64,000 bases of DNA, from contig NZ_CP054476.1 of the NCBI RefSeq assembly GCF_013341275.1, positions 1,377,501 to 1,441,500 of the forward strand. Reading direction: 5' to 3'. A program made the position numbers and the translations under genes. This stretch comes from Methyloligella sp. GL2 (GTDB lineage: Bacteria; Pseudomonadota; Alphaproteobacteria; Rhizobiales; Methyloligellaceae). The notes under the pieces were generated by a model that searched no databases, was not told the DNA's origin, and was given only the letters and a program-made list of their open reading frames with translations. Below, piece by piece: positions 20,650-29,798 of the stretch; positions within the stretch are counted from its first letter, which is position 1, and every line of letters begins with the position of its first letter.

Positions 20650-21783
20650 TCAGAACAGCGCGAGCTCCTCGTTCTTTCCGCGCGCGGTTTCCAGCATCTC
20701 CGGCAGCAGCGCGACGAATGCTTCGACCCATTCGCGCGGCACGGTGAGGCTGACCTTGATGAAGCGACGGCCGAAGGCCTCGGTGTGATAGGCGCCTTGG
20801 CGGATCATGATGTCGTGGGGCTGATAGGCGGATGCCAAAGCTGCCGAGTCGATTCCGGTCTCATCGCATTCAACGACGAGGAAGTTGCCGTTGGAGGGGT
20901 AGACCGGCAGCGACAGCCCCGGAATCGCCTCGACAGCTTCGCGCACCAGCTCCTGGTTCAGCCGGAGGTCCTTCAGCACCTGCGGAAACCACTGCTCTTT
21001 GGACGCCAGACCGGCGATCGCCGCGCGTTGGGCGAGAATGCTGGAGCCGAGATTGTTGGGCGGAGCCACGGCGAGTCGCTCGATGAGGTCGGGCGAGCCG
21101 ACCACGGCACCGATACGCAAGCCAGCCAAGCCCAGCCACTTGGAGAAGCTGTACGTGGTGAGCGTTCCCTCCGGATAGAATCTCGAGGCCAGGTGATGCT
21201 CGTAGGCAAAATGCCGATAGGTGGAATCGTGGATCAGATAGGCGCCGGCGTCTCTTGCGATCTCAGCGATCTGGGCGATCTCATCGCGCGTCGCGACGGT
21301 GCCGAGAGGATTGTTCGGATCGACGAAGTAGATCACCCGGGTCTTGTCGGTGATCGCTGCTGCGAGCCGCTCCGGAGCGAGGCGGTAGCCGTATTCGGCC
21401 CCGTAAATCGGGATTTTGGAGACCGTTGCCCCCGCCTGCTGGGCGAAGGACATGGGCCAGTTCCAGGTCGGGTCGGTCGTCAGCAGCTCGTCGCCCGGCG
21501 AGAGCAGCGTGTTGCAGATGTGACTGAGGGCCGAGACTGCGCCATCGGAAATCAGCACTGACTGCCCTTGCAGACCGAGATCGCCGATGATCCCGGCGCG
21601 TAGCTCCTCCAGGCCGGCGGGAGGGGCGTAGATGTGGAACTCCTCGTCGCGGATGGATTTCTGCATTGCCGCGATGACGCTCGGATGCGGCGTTGCGTGA
21701 TTGGTGTTCTGGCCGAGCCATTTCATCCCCGGCGTATTCACCAGGTGGTCGAAATGGGCGTTGCGGATCTCGAAATTCTTCAT
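20650..21783 (-). CDS. PLP-dependent aminotransferase, fold type I
   Basis: This is a 377-residue aminotransferase of class I/II. Substrate/cofactor landmarks are the N-terminal Gly-rich start, ISDGAVSALSHICNTLL, DPNNPLGTV (Asn that contacts PLP), HDSTYRHFAYE (Asp/Tyr) and the Schiff-base lysine in TTYSFSKWLGLAGLRIG (about residue 217). It is the first gene of the minus-strand operon with SDR, hydrolase and amidase genes; the gap to the SDR is 72 bp. The ATG at 21783 has GGAGTCC upstream. The amino-acid substrate cannot be assigned. Context suggests a beta-amino-acid or amino-acid-like product of heterocycle breakdown. Confidence 0.88.
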   Translation of the reverse strand: MKNFEIRNAHFDHLVNTPGMKWLGQNTNHATPHPSVIAAMQKSIRDEEFHIYAPPAGLEELRAGIIGDLGLQGQSVLISDGAVSALSHICNTLLSPGDELLTTDPTWNWPMSFAQQAGATVSKIPIYGAEYGYRLAPERLAAAITDKTRVIYFVDPNNPLGTVATRDEIAQIAEIARDAGAYLIHDSTYRHFAYEHHLASRFYPEGTLTTYSFSKWLGLAGLRIGAVVGSPDLIERLAVAPPNNLGSSILAQRAAIAGLASKEQWFPQVLKDLRLNQELVREAVEAIPGLSLPVYPSNGNFLVVECDETGIDSAALASAYQPHDIMIRQGAYHTEAFGRRFIKVSLTVPREWVEAFVALLPEMLETARGKNEELALF

Positions 21784-21830
21784 GGCAAGGACTCCAGCGA
21801 AAGCTCGGAGACCATAGAGAGGAATTTCTA

Positions 21831-21862
21831 ATTATGCAATATCAAAGAAATCTTATACAATG
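21831..21862. promoter_or_regulatory. AT-rich motif A, candidate GntR operator/promoter
   Basis: The 48-69 bp upstream of the aminotransferase start contain ATTATGCAATATC and CTTATACAATG. Read on the minus strand these are CATTGTATAAG and GATATTGCATAAT. Closely similar pairs occur upstream of the ADH/ALDH genes (27590-27617), and a related copy lies between the amidohydrolase genes (23437-23465). The shared core ATTGT(A/G) resembles half-sites used by FCD-type GntR regulators. Confidence 0.5.
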
Positions 21863-21907
21863 AGATATCGCCTTGTAGCCGGAGTTGCGGTCTATTGTGC
21901 GCGGCTT

Positions 21908-23383
21908 CTAGACCGTCCGGCGCCGGTGGTTGCCGGCCTGATAGAAGCGGGCGAGGGTCTGCTGATGCCGGCGGAGCACGGGCTGCAAGGCGCGCATACG
22001 CTCCCCTTGCGCCTTGCTCGCGGCGAAGATCTCGTCCTCGACGGCCTCGAAATCGACATTGACCAGGCGTCCTTCGGCGACGACCTGTTTGCCGGCGACA
22101 AAGAGATCGCGGACATAGCGGTTGCAGGCGCGGGTCAGAACCACATCGCTCGGGTCGATCATTCCTTCGATGACGTCGCGGCCCATTTTCGCGTAATCGA
22201 GCACCACCAAATCGGCGGGGCTGCCTGGCTCGATCCGGCCATAGCCGTCGCGGTTCATCACGATGCGGAAGCCGGTGTTGAGCGCTTCGTCGTAGAACCG
22301 GTCGAGGGTGAGGCGGGGATGGCGATGGGCGGGGCTGTGCAGCCAGTAGCTGAGCTTCAGCTCGCGGAACATGTCGTCATCGTCGTCCAGGGAAAAGGAA
22401 TCCATGCCGAAGGCGAAGCCCACACCGTGGGCGAGATAGCGGTCGACGGGGGAGAGCCCTGAAAAGACGCGTAAATTCGAGCTGGTATTGATGGCGACGG
22501 TGGTGCCGGCCTCGGCCATCAGAGCGAGGTCGGTTTCGTCGAGCCAGATCCCGTGAGCGGTGGTCAGGCGCTCCGACAGCCAGCCGACCTCCTTCAGGTG
22601 CCGCACCAAGCCGTTGGGGTAATGGGCCTTGGCCCATTGATGCTGCGGTTCGCTTTCCAGAAAATGGGTGTGGATACGGCGCCCGTCCTTCGCGGAGCGC
22701 TCGCCGATGGCGCGGGTCAGCGCCGGATCGCAGGCGTGCGGGCTGTTGGGCCCGTACTGCACCGCGATCATGTCGTTCTCGATATGGGCGGCGACTTCGC
22801 CTACCAGCGAGACGTAATCCTCCACCGCCGGCCAATCGTTGAGCCAAGTGGAGCGGATGGTGTCCTGATCGCCTCTATCATGCATGGAGAGCGTGAGTTG
22901 GTCATCGCCCAGTGCCATAGTGCATTGATTGCGCAAAGGAACCACGAAGCCGACGCGAATCCCGACATCGCGCGCGGCGCGGGCGATGGCGACAGCATCT
23001 TCGATCAGCCGGTCGGTCTTGATGGAGGAGTAGACGCAAAGCGTCGTGCCGATCCCGGCAAGCGCCATGCGGCTGAAAGCGTAAAGCGCGTTGAGATAGG
23101 GATCGATGCGGGGTTGAGCGTAGAGAGCGCCGCGCCAAGTCTCGAACGGCTCGTCGCGCGCACCGAAGGCGAGATGATGTAGCCCGCGGGCGTGGTCATG
23201 GGCGTTTACCAGCGCCGGCATCGCGAACAGCCCCTTACCGCCTGATATCGCCTGGTCGGTCTCAACCTTGGAGATCGTGCCGTCGGCAAAGGTGATGCCG
23301 ACAGCTTGGCTGCTGGCCTCGTGTCCGGGGCGGAGCCAGGCGAATTCGGCATTCAAAACAGGGGGGTTGGGCTGATCGGCCAT
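21908..23383 (-). CDS. Amidohydrolase-superfamily deaminase (cytosine/guanine deaminase-like)
   Basis: This is a 491-residue metal-dependent deaminase or hydrolase. Motifs of subtype-III amidohydrolases are present in order: NAHDHARGLHH (HxH, about residue 60), HTHFLESE (about 240), the following metal His in TTAHGIWLDE (about 273), and GMDSFSLDDDDD with the catalytic Asp (about 330). It lies divergent from a second amidohydrolase gene at 23620, with an intergenic operator-like motif between. The C-terminal tail (residues 430-491) is helical and basic. Deamination of an aminated purine, pyrimidine or triazine-like ring is the likely reaction class. Confidence 0.85.
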   Translation of the reverse strand: MADQPNPPVLNAEFAWLRPGHEASSQAVGITFADGTISKVETDQAISGGKGLFAMPALVNAHDHARGLHHLAFGARDEPFETWRGALYAQPRIDPYLNALYAFSRMALAGIGTTLCVYSSIKTDRLIEDAVAIARAARDVGIRVGFVVPLRNQCTMALGDDQLTLSMHDRGDQDTIRSTWLNDWPAVEDYVSLVGEVAAHIENDMIAVQYGPNSPHACDPALTRAIGERSAKDGRRIHTHFLESEPQHQWAKAHYPNGLVRHLKEVGWLSERLTTAHGIWLDETDLALMAEAGTTVAINTSSNLRVFSGLSPVDRYLAHGVGFAFGMDSFSLDDDDDMFRELKLSYWLHSPAHRHPRLTLDRFYDEALNTGFRIVMNRDGYGRIEPGSPADLVVLDYAKMGRDVIEGMIDPSDVVLTRACNRYVRDLFVAGKQVVAEGRLVNVDFEAVEDEIFAASKAQGERMRALQPVLRRHQQTLARFYQAGNHRRRTV

Positions 23384-23436
23384 TGGATACCTCGATTTCG
23401 TTTTGCCGCGTCCGTATCAGAGAAGAGGCTTGATGC

Positions 23437-23465
23437 ATACATAATTTACGGTATTGTGTAAAAAC
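23437..23465. promoter_or_regulatory. AT-rich motif B between divergent amidohydrolase genes
   Basis: ACATAATTTACG followed by GTATTGTGTAAAAAC lies 54 bp from one start and 155 bp from the other. The ATTGTGTAA core parallels ATTGTATAA (motif A) and ATTGTACAG (motif C). It sits where a single regulator could control both divergent amidohydrolase genes. Confidence 0.45.
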
Positions 23466-23619
23466 TTACCTCGTCAAATATCATGGAACGGAGACTTCGG
23501 ATGAGCTTCAGCCGGCGGAGCGCGCGGTTGCCGGATGATCGGATTCGTCTGCGCGGCCGCGTTATGGACCCGCAGCCTGGGGGCTGCCCCGTGCCCTGCG
23601 GCAGAGCCGTTCCGATTTC

Positions 23620-25083
23620 ATGAGCCTGCTCCTTCGCAATATCGACGAGCTGCACCTGGCCGATGGGGAGGGGCGGGTCATCGCCGGCGCGCATGTCGCG
23701 ATCGAGGATGGCAGGATCGCGGATATCTCCGCAGTGCCGATCCCGGAGGAGCGGTTCGACGAGGTCATCGACCTTACCGGGCATATCGTGACGCCGGGGC
23801 TGGTGAACACCCACCATCATTTCTTCCAGTCGCTGACCCGGGCGATCCCGGCGGTGCAGCGCGGTCATTTGCTAGATTGGCTGCTGAAGCTTTATCCGCT
23901 TTGGGCGGGGATGACGCCGGAGCATCTGGCGGCGGCTACCGAGGCGGCCTGCGCCGAGCTGCTGCTGTCAGGAACCACGGCTACCTCCGACCATCTGTAT
24001 CTCGTCCCGCGGGCCGATCCGGCGTATGCGGAGGCGGAGATTGCGGCGGCTTCGGCGCTCGGCATTCGCCTCAACCTGGTGCGCGGCAGCATGACCGGGA
24101 TGGAGGCCGATCTTGGCGCGCAGTTGGATGCGCTGCTGGGGGAGAGGGCCGGCGGGGTGCTGGACGATGAGGATGCGGTTCTTGCCGACATGGAAAGGCT
24201 GGCCCGCCGGCACCATGACGCGAGCCCCGATTCCAAGCTGACCGTCGCGTTCGGGCCAACGACGGTGACTTATCACAATCTCGATTTCATGCGCCGGGTG
24301 GCCGCGCTCGCCGGCGATTACGCTTGCGGGCTGCATACGCATTTTCATCCCAGGCCGGATGAACGGGAGACCTGCCGCGGGCTGGACGCAAGCCCGGTCG
24401 ACGTGCTGGCGGAAATCGGCTGGCTGCGTCCGGGCACTTGGATCGCCCATGGCACGCGGCTCGACGCGTACGATATTGGGCGGCTCGTCGAGAACGGCGT
24501 AGCACTCGCCCATTGTCCGCGCATGATCTTGCGTCTCGGGGCCCGGGTGCCGCCGCTGCACGATTATATCGCGGCGGGGATGCGCGTTGGGATCGGCGTC
24601 GACGGCGCGGCGAGTAATGATTGCGGCTCGATGGTCAACGAGATCCGCATTGCCGCGCTGCTGCATCGGGTCGCCTCAGGTGGCGGCGAGGTGCCACCGG
24701 AGGGTTGGCTGCTACCGGCAGAGGTGCTTCGGCTCGCAACGGCGGACGGTGCGCAGGTGATCGGCCGGCCGGATCTCGGCCAGATCCGCGTGGGCGGACC
24801 CGCCGATATCGCCGCCTTCGATCTTCGCGGGGTTGGCTATGCAGGTGCACGCACTGATCTATTATCTGGCTTTATACTCGCTGGCAGCGAGACCCGCGCG
24901 GCTTATACAGTCGTTGGCGGACAGATTCGCGTTCGCGGTGGCGAGCTTGTGGATTATGACGAGCAGGCCATCAGGGAGCGGCTCGACCGCGCGACCGCGC
25001 AGCTGATCGGGCAACTGTCCGACAAGCTCGGATGGGATTATAGGAATTTCGAAGGTGGGAGATCCGATGTCGTCCTTGGCTAA
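23620..25083 (+). CDS. 8-oxoguanine-deaminase-like amidohydrolase
   Basis: This is a 487-residue member of the amidohydrolase superfamily, in the branch that includes 8-oxoguanine deaminase and the atrazine/hydroxyatrazine hydrolases. Diagnostic segments are PGLVNTHHHFFQSLTRAIPAVQ (split here as NTHHHFFQSLTR, about residue 65), LLLSGTTATSDHLYLVPR (about 115), the HTHFHP metal pair (about 237), IAHGTRLD (about 275) and IGVDGAASND (about 328, catalytic Asp). The expected chemistry is hydrolytic removal of an exocyclic amine from a purine or pyrimidine-like ring. The regulator gene starts inside its 3' end, overlapping by 17 nt, so they are co-transcribed. Confidence 0.88.
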   Translation: MSLLLRNIDELHLADGEGRVIAGAHVAIEDGRIADISAVPIPEERFDEVIDLTGHIVTPGLVNTHHHFFQSLTRAIPAVQRGHLLDWLLKLYPLWAGMTPEHLAAATEAACAELLLSGTTATSDHLYLVPRADPAYAEAEIAAASALGIRLNLVRGSMTGMEADLGAQLDALLGERAGGVLDDEDAVLADMERLARRHHDASPDSKLTVAFGPTTVTYHNLDFMRRVAALAGDYACGLHTHFHPRPDERETCRGLDASPVDVLAEIGWLRPGTWIAHGTRLDAYDIGRLVENGVALAHCPRMILRLGARVPPLHDYIAAGMRVGIGVDGAASNDCGSMVNEIRIAALLHRVASGGGEVPPEGWLLPAEVLRLATADGAQVIGRPDLGQIRVGGPADIAAFDLRGVGYAGARTDLLSGFILAGSETRAAYTVVGGQIRVRGGELVDYDEQAIRERLDRATAQLIGQLSDKLGWDYRNFEGGRSDVVLG

Positions 25084-25831
25084 GAGCACTGAAAGTTCGA
25101 AGGGACCCGATGCGCCGAGCCGTCGGAAGACGGCGCCCGAGCGCAAACAGAATGTGCTGGAGGCGGGCGCCGAGCGGGCGATGACCTCGGCGCAGCGTGT
25201 GCGGGCCGGGCTGGAAGAAGATATCCTGTTTGGCCGCATCAAGCCTGGCGAACGGATCGACGAAGTTTCGGTGAGCCATCAATACAATGTTTCGCGCACG
25301 CCTGTGCGTGAGGCCTTGAACAGCCTGGCCTCGGGCGGGCTGGTCGATGTCCGGCCGCGCCAAGGGGTGTTTGTCGCCGAGTTCACCATCGAAAAGCTCA
25401 TCGAGATGTTCGAGGTTATGGCCGGGCTGGAGGGATTCTGCGTGCGGCTTGCGGCGCGGCGTGCGACGCCGGAGGAAATCGAGGCGATCATAAAGTGCAA
25501 TGAAGAAGTCAACGCGCTGGCCCGCGAAGGCAATTCCATGGGCTTCTTCGAGAAGAACAACGAACTGCACGGCTTGTTCTACCGCGCATCCGGCAACGAA
25601 ACTCTGATCGAGATGACGCTGGCGACCCAGCGCAAGGTGGCGCCGTACCGGCGCTATGCGACCTATCACAAAGAGCGGATGCAGAATTCCATCGGCGAGC
25701 ATCAAGCGGTGATCGATGCGATCATGGCCCATGACGAAGATGCCGCCGACCGGCTGATGCGGGAGCATCTTTCGCTTCTCGCCGTCGGGTTTAGCGATCT
25801 CGTCGCGGCGCTCGCCAAGGATAAGGGCTGA
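25067..25831 (+). CDS. GntR-family regulator with FCD ligand domain
   Basis: This is a 254-residue DNA-binding regulator. The start at ATG 25067 follows GGTGGGAG; an in-frame GTG at 25055 is less likely. After a flexible basic N-terminus the winged helix covers about residues 45-115 (ILFGRIKPGERIDEVSVSHQ, SRTPVREALNSLASGGLVDV, RQGVFVAEF). The FCD effector domain follows (about 120-245) with helices bearing conserved Arg and His metal/ligand residues (HGLFYRASGN, EHQAVIDAIMAHD, MREHLSLL). Such proteins usually repress nearby catabolic operons until an acid-type pathway intermediate binds. It sits mid-cluster, and three shared intergenic motifs are candidate targets. Confidence 0.92.
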   Translation: MSSLAKSTESSKGPDAPSRRKTAPERKQNVLEAGAERAMTSAQRVRAGLEEDILFGRIKPGERIDEVSVSHQYNVSRTPVREALNSLASGGLVDVRPRQGVFVAEFTIEKLIEMFEVMAGLEGFCVRLAARRATPEEIEAIIKCNEEVNALAREGNSMGFFEKNNELHGLFYRASGNETLIEMTLATQRKVAPYRRYATYHKERMQNSIGEHQAVIDAIMAHDEDAADRLMREHLSLLAVGFSDLVAALAKDKG

Positions 25832-25927
25832 GCCCTCCTGACGGCGAGGCGCTACCGCTTTGGCCACGAAGAAAGGGCGCCGGAAAGCCGCCGCCCCGCA
25901 ATTTCTCCTCGCAGCGAAATTCGGTCT

Positions 25928-27433
25928 TTAGAGCTTGGCGGCGACCGCCTTCACCTCGGTGTAGTGCTCGATCGCTTCCTTACCCGAAGCGCGTCCCCAG
26001 CCCGACTGCTTGTAGCCGCCCATGGGCAGGGCGGGATCGAAGAAGTTGTGGGCGTTGATGCAGACATTGCCGGCCTTGATGCCGCGCGCCACCATATGGG
26101 CGGTGCGGAGGTTCTGGGTCCAAATGCTGGCATGGAGGCCGTAGATCGTGTCATTGGCGGCGCGCACCACCTGATCCACATCGTCGTCGCCGAAGCGCAT
26201 GGCGCATAGCACGGGGCCGAAGATCTCTTCCTGATAGACCGACATATGCGGTTTGACGTCGGTCAGCACCGTCGGTTCGATGAAATAGCCTTGGCTGCCC
26301 GGTGCGCCCCCGCCGGAGATCACCGCCGCGCCGTCGCGGCGTCCTTCCTCCAGATAACGCGAGACCCGGTCGTGCTGCTCCTGGGAGACCAGCGGGCCGA
26401 GCTGGGTTTCGGGGTGAAGCCCGTGGCCGAGCTTGAGGCTCCTGCCGAATTCGCTCACCCCTTCGATCACCTTGTCGAAGATGCGTTCATGCACGAAGAC
26501 GCGGGAGCCGGCCGTGCAGACCTGGCCGGCGGAGAAGAAAATGGCGCGGGCGACGCCGGGGATGGTGACGTCCAGATCGGCATCGTCGAACACCAGCATT
26601 GGCGATTTTCCGCCAAGCTCGAGGAACACCCGCTTCAGGTTGGAGGTGGCTGCTCGGACGATATTCTTGCCGGTCTCGGTCGATCCGGTGAAGGAGATGC
26701 CTTCGACGTCGGGATGTTCGGCCAACGCCGCCCCGACCGTCTCGCCATAGCCGGTGACGACATTGACGACGCCGGGAGGAAAGCCGATCTCCTCGAACAG
26801 CTCACCGAGGCGCAGGGTTGAGAGGGAGGTCTGCTCCGCAGGCTTCAGAATGACGGTGCAGCCGGCGGCGAGGGCCGGCGCCATGCGCCAGACGGCGAGC
26901 TCGAGCGGATAGTTCCAGGGAAGGATGATGGCGACGACGCCGAGGGGCTCGCGCATGGTATAGGCGTGATAGTCGGCCGGTCCGGGCAGCGACACCTCCA
27001 TGGTTTCGCCGTTAATTTTGGTGGCGTAGCCGGCCATATAGCGCAGCATTGCACTGGATCCGGGTACATCCACCAATTTGCATTCATAGAGTGCACGGCC
27101 TGTATCCAAAGACTCCAATTCCGCGAAGTGATCGGTCAGTTCGTCCAGGCGTTCTGCTAGGGCCCAGATCAGGTTTGCCCGCTCCGGCCCGGTCATCCGG
27201 GACCACTCTCCTTCCTCGGAAGCCCGCTTCGCCGCAGCGACGGCGCGATCCACATCGGCCACATCGGCAGACGGGATATGGCTGACAGTATCCCCCGTCG
27301 CGGGATCGACGACCGCTATGGTCTGTCCGGAAACGGCGTCCTCCCAGGCTCCGCCGATCAATAGTTTATGATTTTTTTTCAGGAAGTTAGCGGATTCAGG
27401 CGAAAGCAGATTTGTGAGGTTGGTCGCTAGCAT
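25928..27433 (-). CDS. Aldehyde dehydrogenase (NAD(P)+)
   Basis: This is a 501-residue ALDH-superfamily enzyme oxidising an aldehyde to a carboxylate. I use the ATG at 27433, with AAGGGA upstream; a TTG two codons earlier is possible. Visible landmarks are IILPWNYPLELAVWRMAPAL (about 160), the FTGSTETGK cofactor turn (about 245), catalytic Glu in LELGGKSP (about 267), nucleophile Cys in SAGQVCTAGSR (about 301) and EIFGPVL (about 400). It is divergent from an alcohol dehydrogenase gene, sharing a 224-bp region with an operator-like motif. Together the two could oxidise a hydroxymethyl group through aldehyde to acid. Confidence 0.93.
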   Translation of the reverse strand: MLATNLTNLLSPESANFLKKNHKLLIGGAWEDAVSGQTIAVVDPATGDTVSHIPSADVADVDRAVAAAKRASEEGEWSRMTGPERANLIWALAERLDELTDHFAELESLDTGRALYECKLVDVPGSSAMLRYMAGYATKINGETMEVSLPGPADYHAYTMREPLGVVAIILPWNYPLELAVWRMAPALAAGCTVILKPAEQTSLSTLRLGELFEEIGFPPGVVNVVTGYGETVGAALAEHPDVEGISFTGSTETGKNIVRAATSNLKRVFLELGGKSPMLVFDDADLDVTIPGVARAIFFSAGQVCTAGSRVFVHERIFDKVIEGVSEFGRSLKLGHGLHPETQLGPLVSQEQHDRVSRYLEEGRRDGAAVISGGGAPGSQGYFIEPTVLTDVKPHMSVYQEEIFGPVLCAMRFGDDDVDQVVRAANDTIYGLHASIWTQNLRTAHMVARGIKAGNVCINAHNFFDPALPMGGYKQSGWGRASGKEAIEHYTEVKAVAAKL

Positions 27434-27589
27434 GAGCAAAATGTCCCTTTCTTCGCTTTACGGGGATGCCGCTGCAGGCGGATCCCAGCTTGCAGATCAG
27501 TCAGACGAATGGTGGGGCGCAATTTTTGCCCAATGTTTAGGCGTGATCGCGCGTTGACTAATTTGCAAACTATCCATAATCTCAATCGC

Positions 27590-27617
27590 ATGCAATATCG
27601 TAAAAACTGTACAATGA
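27590..27617. promoter_or_regulatory. AT-rich motif C between divergent ALDH and ADH genes
   Basis: ATGCAATATCG then ACTGTACAATG, 41-68 bp before the ADH start. The minus-strand reading CATTGTACAGT ... GATATTGCATG closely parallels motif A at 21831. The first 10 bases, ATGCAATATC, are identical in A and C. Confidence 0.5.
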
Positions 27618-27657
27618 ACTTGCGGTAGAGATTGGTTTGCGAAGGGACGTCACGCTG

Positions 27658-28701
27658 ATGCCAGAGGTTAAGACACTCAAGAGTAGGGCCGTTAAATTCA
27701 AGGGACCCAACCAACCTTTCGTGCTCGAAACCGTCGATGTGCGGGAGCCCGGGCCTGATGAAGTCCTCGTGCGGGTCAAGGCTTGCGGGATGTGTCATAC
27801 GGAGCTGCATCTGCGCGACGGCGTGGTGGATTTCGGCGCACGGGACATCGCTGTCGGCCACGAGATTGCCGGGACCATCGAGCAGGTGGGGAAGAATGTG
27901 GACCCCTCCCGGCTGAACGAACGGGTGCTCGTCTATTATTATGAAGGGTGCGGGGCCTGCGAATATTGCGCCCGCGGGGATGAACATCTGTGTGCGACGC
28001 CCAAGGGGCAGCCTGGTTTTCGCAGCGATGGAGGCTATGCGGATTACGTCGTCACACGCGCCCGCAACTGCGTGCGGGTTCCCGACCACGTGCCGCTGTC
28101 TCACATCGCGCCGATGGGCTGTGCCGGCACCACGGCTGTGCATGCAAGCTCTCTTGCAGAGATCAAGCTGCGCGAATGGGTGGTGGTCTATGGTGCCGGC
28201 GGTGTCGGGCTGGCGCTGGTGCAGATCGCCCATGCCGCCGGAGCTCGGGTCATTGCCATCGACATGGAGCCGAAGGCCTTGGATCTGGCCGAGAAGTCCG
28301 GCGCCGATGCCATCATCAATGCCGGGGAGACGGAAGATTGCGTTGCCGCGGTGATGGAGCTGACCGGCGGGAAGGGGGCGGACGTCGCGTTCGATCTCGT
28401 CGGCACCGATGCGACCATGACCGCCGCCAGCCAGATGCTCGGGCGCCGCGGCCGCCTGGTCTTCATCGGCTATTCGGGCGACTCTTTCCGCATTCATCCA
28501 GTCGAGGCCATCGTGCGGGAGCTGAAGATCATGGGATCGGTCGGCTCCACGCTTTACGATCTGCAGCGCACCGTGGACCTGGTCGCTTCCGGCATTCTCA
28601 AGCCGGTGATCGATCGGGAGTTGCCGCTTGAAGATTTCGAGAAGGGGCTTGAGGCGATCGAACGCCACGAGCTGCTCGGACGGGCTGTGCTCATTCCGTA
28701 A
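27658..28701 (+). CDS. Zinc-dependent medium-chain alcohol dehydrogenase
   Basis: This 347-residue MDR-superfamily protein is predicted to oxidise an alcohol with NAD(P)+. I use ATG 27658 (GAAGGGA upstream) over an in-frame TTG at 27637. The catalytic zinc site is CGMCHTELH (Cys about 41) and GHEIAG (His about 62). The structural zinc site is CGACEYCARGDEHLC (about 96-110). The Rossmann fold has VVYGAGGVGLALVQIAHAAG with Asp in VIAIDMEPKALDLA, which favours NAD over NADP. The next gene, encoding the ABC binding protein, begins 62 bp downstream, so transport and oxidation are probably co-expressed. Confidence 0.92.
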   Translation: MPEVKTLKSRAVKFKGPNQPFVLETVDVREPGPDEVLVRVKACGMCHTELHLRDGVVDFGARDIAVGHEIAGTIEQVGKNVDPSRLNERVLVYYYEGCGACEYCARGDEHLCATPKGQPGFRSDGGYADYVVTRARNCVRVPDHVPLSHIAPMGCAGTTAVHASSLAEIKLREWVVVYGAGGVGLALVQIAHAAGARVIAIDMEPKALDLAEKSGADAIINAGETEDCVAAVMELTGGKGADVAFDLVGTDATMTAASQMLGRRGRLVFIGYSGDSFRIHPVEAIVRELKIMGSVGSTLYDLQRTVDLVASGILKPVIDRELPLEDFEKGLEAIERHELLGRAVLIP

Positions 28702-28763
28702 TCCTGCACCCAAGCCCGCATCGCCCATCCTCCAATCCAGACGCTCACGTGAAGGGGAATATC

Positions 28764-29708
28764 GTGTTTCTGATCAGAATAGTTTTTGCCGCCATGCTGT
28801 TGGTGGCCAGTACTGGCGCTGCCATGGCGGCCGACAAGGTGACCGTGCTTTTGGATTGGTTCGTCAATCCGAACCAGGCGCCGCTTTTCGTCGCCAAATA
28901 TATCGGCGCCTACGAAAAATACGGGCTCGATGTGGAGCTGATACCGCCGGCCGACCCGAATTTGCCGCCGCGCTTGCTCGCCGCGGGGAAAGCGGATCTC
29001 GCCATCAGCTATCAGATCCAGCTCAGTATTCTGCGCGATCAGGGACTGCCGCTGAAGCGGGTGGCGACCTTGATCGACACACCGCTCAACTCGCTGACCA
29101 CCATCTCTTCCACGGGCATCGAGTCACTGGCCGATTTCAAGGGCAAGAAGATCGGCGTCTCGATCAGCGGCGTGGAGAATGCGCTGGTCTCGGCGATGAT
29201 CGGCACGGCGGGTCTTAGCCTCGACGATGTCGAACTGATCAATGTGAACTTCCAGAACGTGCCGGCGCTGATGGCCAAGCGGGTCGATGGGGCAATCGGC
29301 TCCTACCGCAATTTCGAAGTGACGGAGCTGAAATCCCGCGGTCTCACTCCGGTTGTGTTCTATCCGGAAGAGAATGGGGTGCCGATCTATGACGAGCTGA
29401 TCGTGCTCGCCAATGACGACAATATCGACAATCCGAAGATCGTCCGCTTCGTCAAAGCCATGCAGGAGGCGACGATCTATCTGCTGAACCATCCCGACGA
29501 GATGTGGGAGGCATTTATCGCCGAATTTCCGGAGCTCGATAACGACCTGAACAAGACGGCCTGGCAGTTGACCCAGCCGCGCTATGCCAAGAATCCCTTT
29601 CTGCTCGATACGCAGCGCTATGACGAGATGCAGAAGTTCCTGGTCGAGAAGGGCGTCATCGATAAGCCGCAGAAGGTCGAAGAAATCGCGGTCGAGCTGC
29701 CGCACTGA
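28764..29708 (+). CDS. ABC transporter substrate-binding protein, NMT1/THI5 (ThiY-like)
   Basis: This is a periplasmic binding protein of about 314 residues. The start is uncertain: GTG 28764 has AAGGGGA 5 nt upstream and begins a clean Sec signal (MFLIRIVFAAMLLVASTGAAMAA). GTG 28749 would add five residues. The mature start VTVLLDWFVNPNQAPLFVAK and the following LDVELIPPADPN are characteristic of the NMT1/THI5-like group that binds thiamin pyrimidine precursors and related small heterocycles. With the ATPase and permease genes that follow it forms a complete importer. The ligand could be an aminopyrimidine, but related proteins also bind sulfonates and riboflavin, so this is tentative. Confidence 0.88.
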   Translation: MFLIRIVFAAMLLVASTGAAMAADKVTVLLDWFVNPNQAPLFVAKYIGAYEKYGLDVELIPPADPNLPPRLLAAGKADLAISYQIQLSILRDQGLPLKRVATLIDTPLNSLTTISSTGIESLADFKGKKIGVSISGVENALVSAMIGTAGLSLDDVELINVNFQNVPALMAKRVDGAIGSYRNFEVTELKSRGLTPVVFYPEENGVPIYDELIVLANDDNIDNPKIVRFVKAMQEATIYLLNHPDEMWEAFIAEFPELDNDLNKTAWQLTQPRYAKNPFLLDTQRYDEMQKFLVEKGVIDKPQKVEEIAVELPH

Positions 29709-29798
29709 GTGGCCCTGCAGAATGCGGTCCGCGTCGCTGCCAGAGCAGGGCGCGGGCCGCATCGGCCGATGCGACGTCAAGAGGGAGCCTGAAGTACC

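Noticed and set aside
25832-25927. Bidirectional terminator between GntR and ALDH genes
   Set aside because: A GGGCG/CGCCC stem with a mismatch is present, but no U-tract follows on either strand, so support is too weak.
28702-28763. TPP riboswitch before the ThiY-like gene
   Set aside because: The leader is too short and lacks the conserved CUGAGA and ACCUGAUC-type elements.
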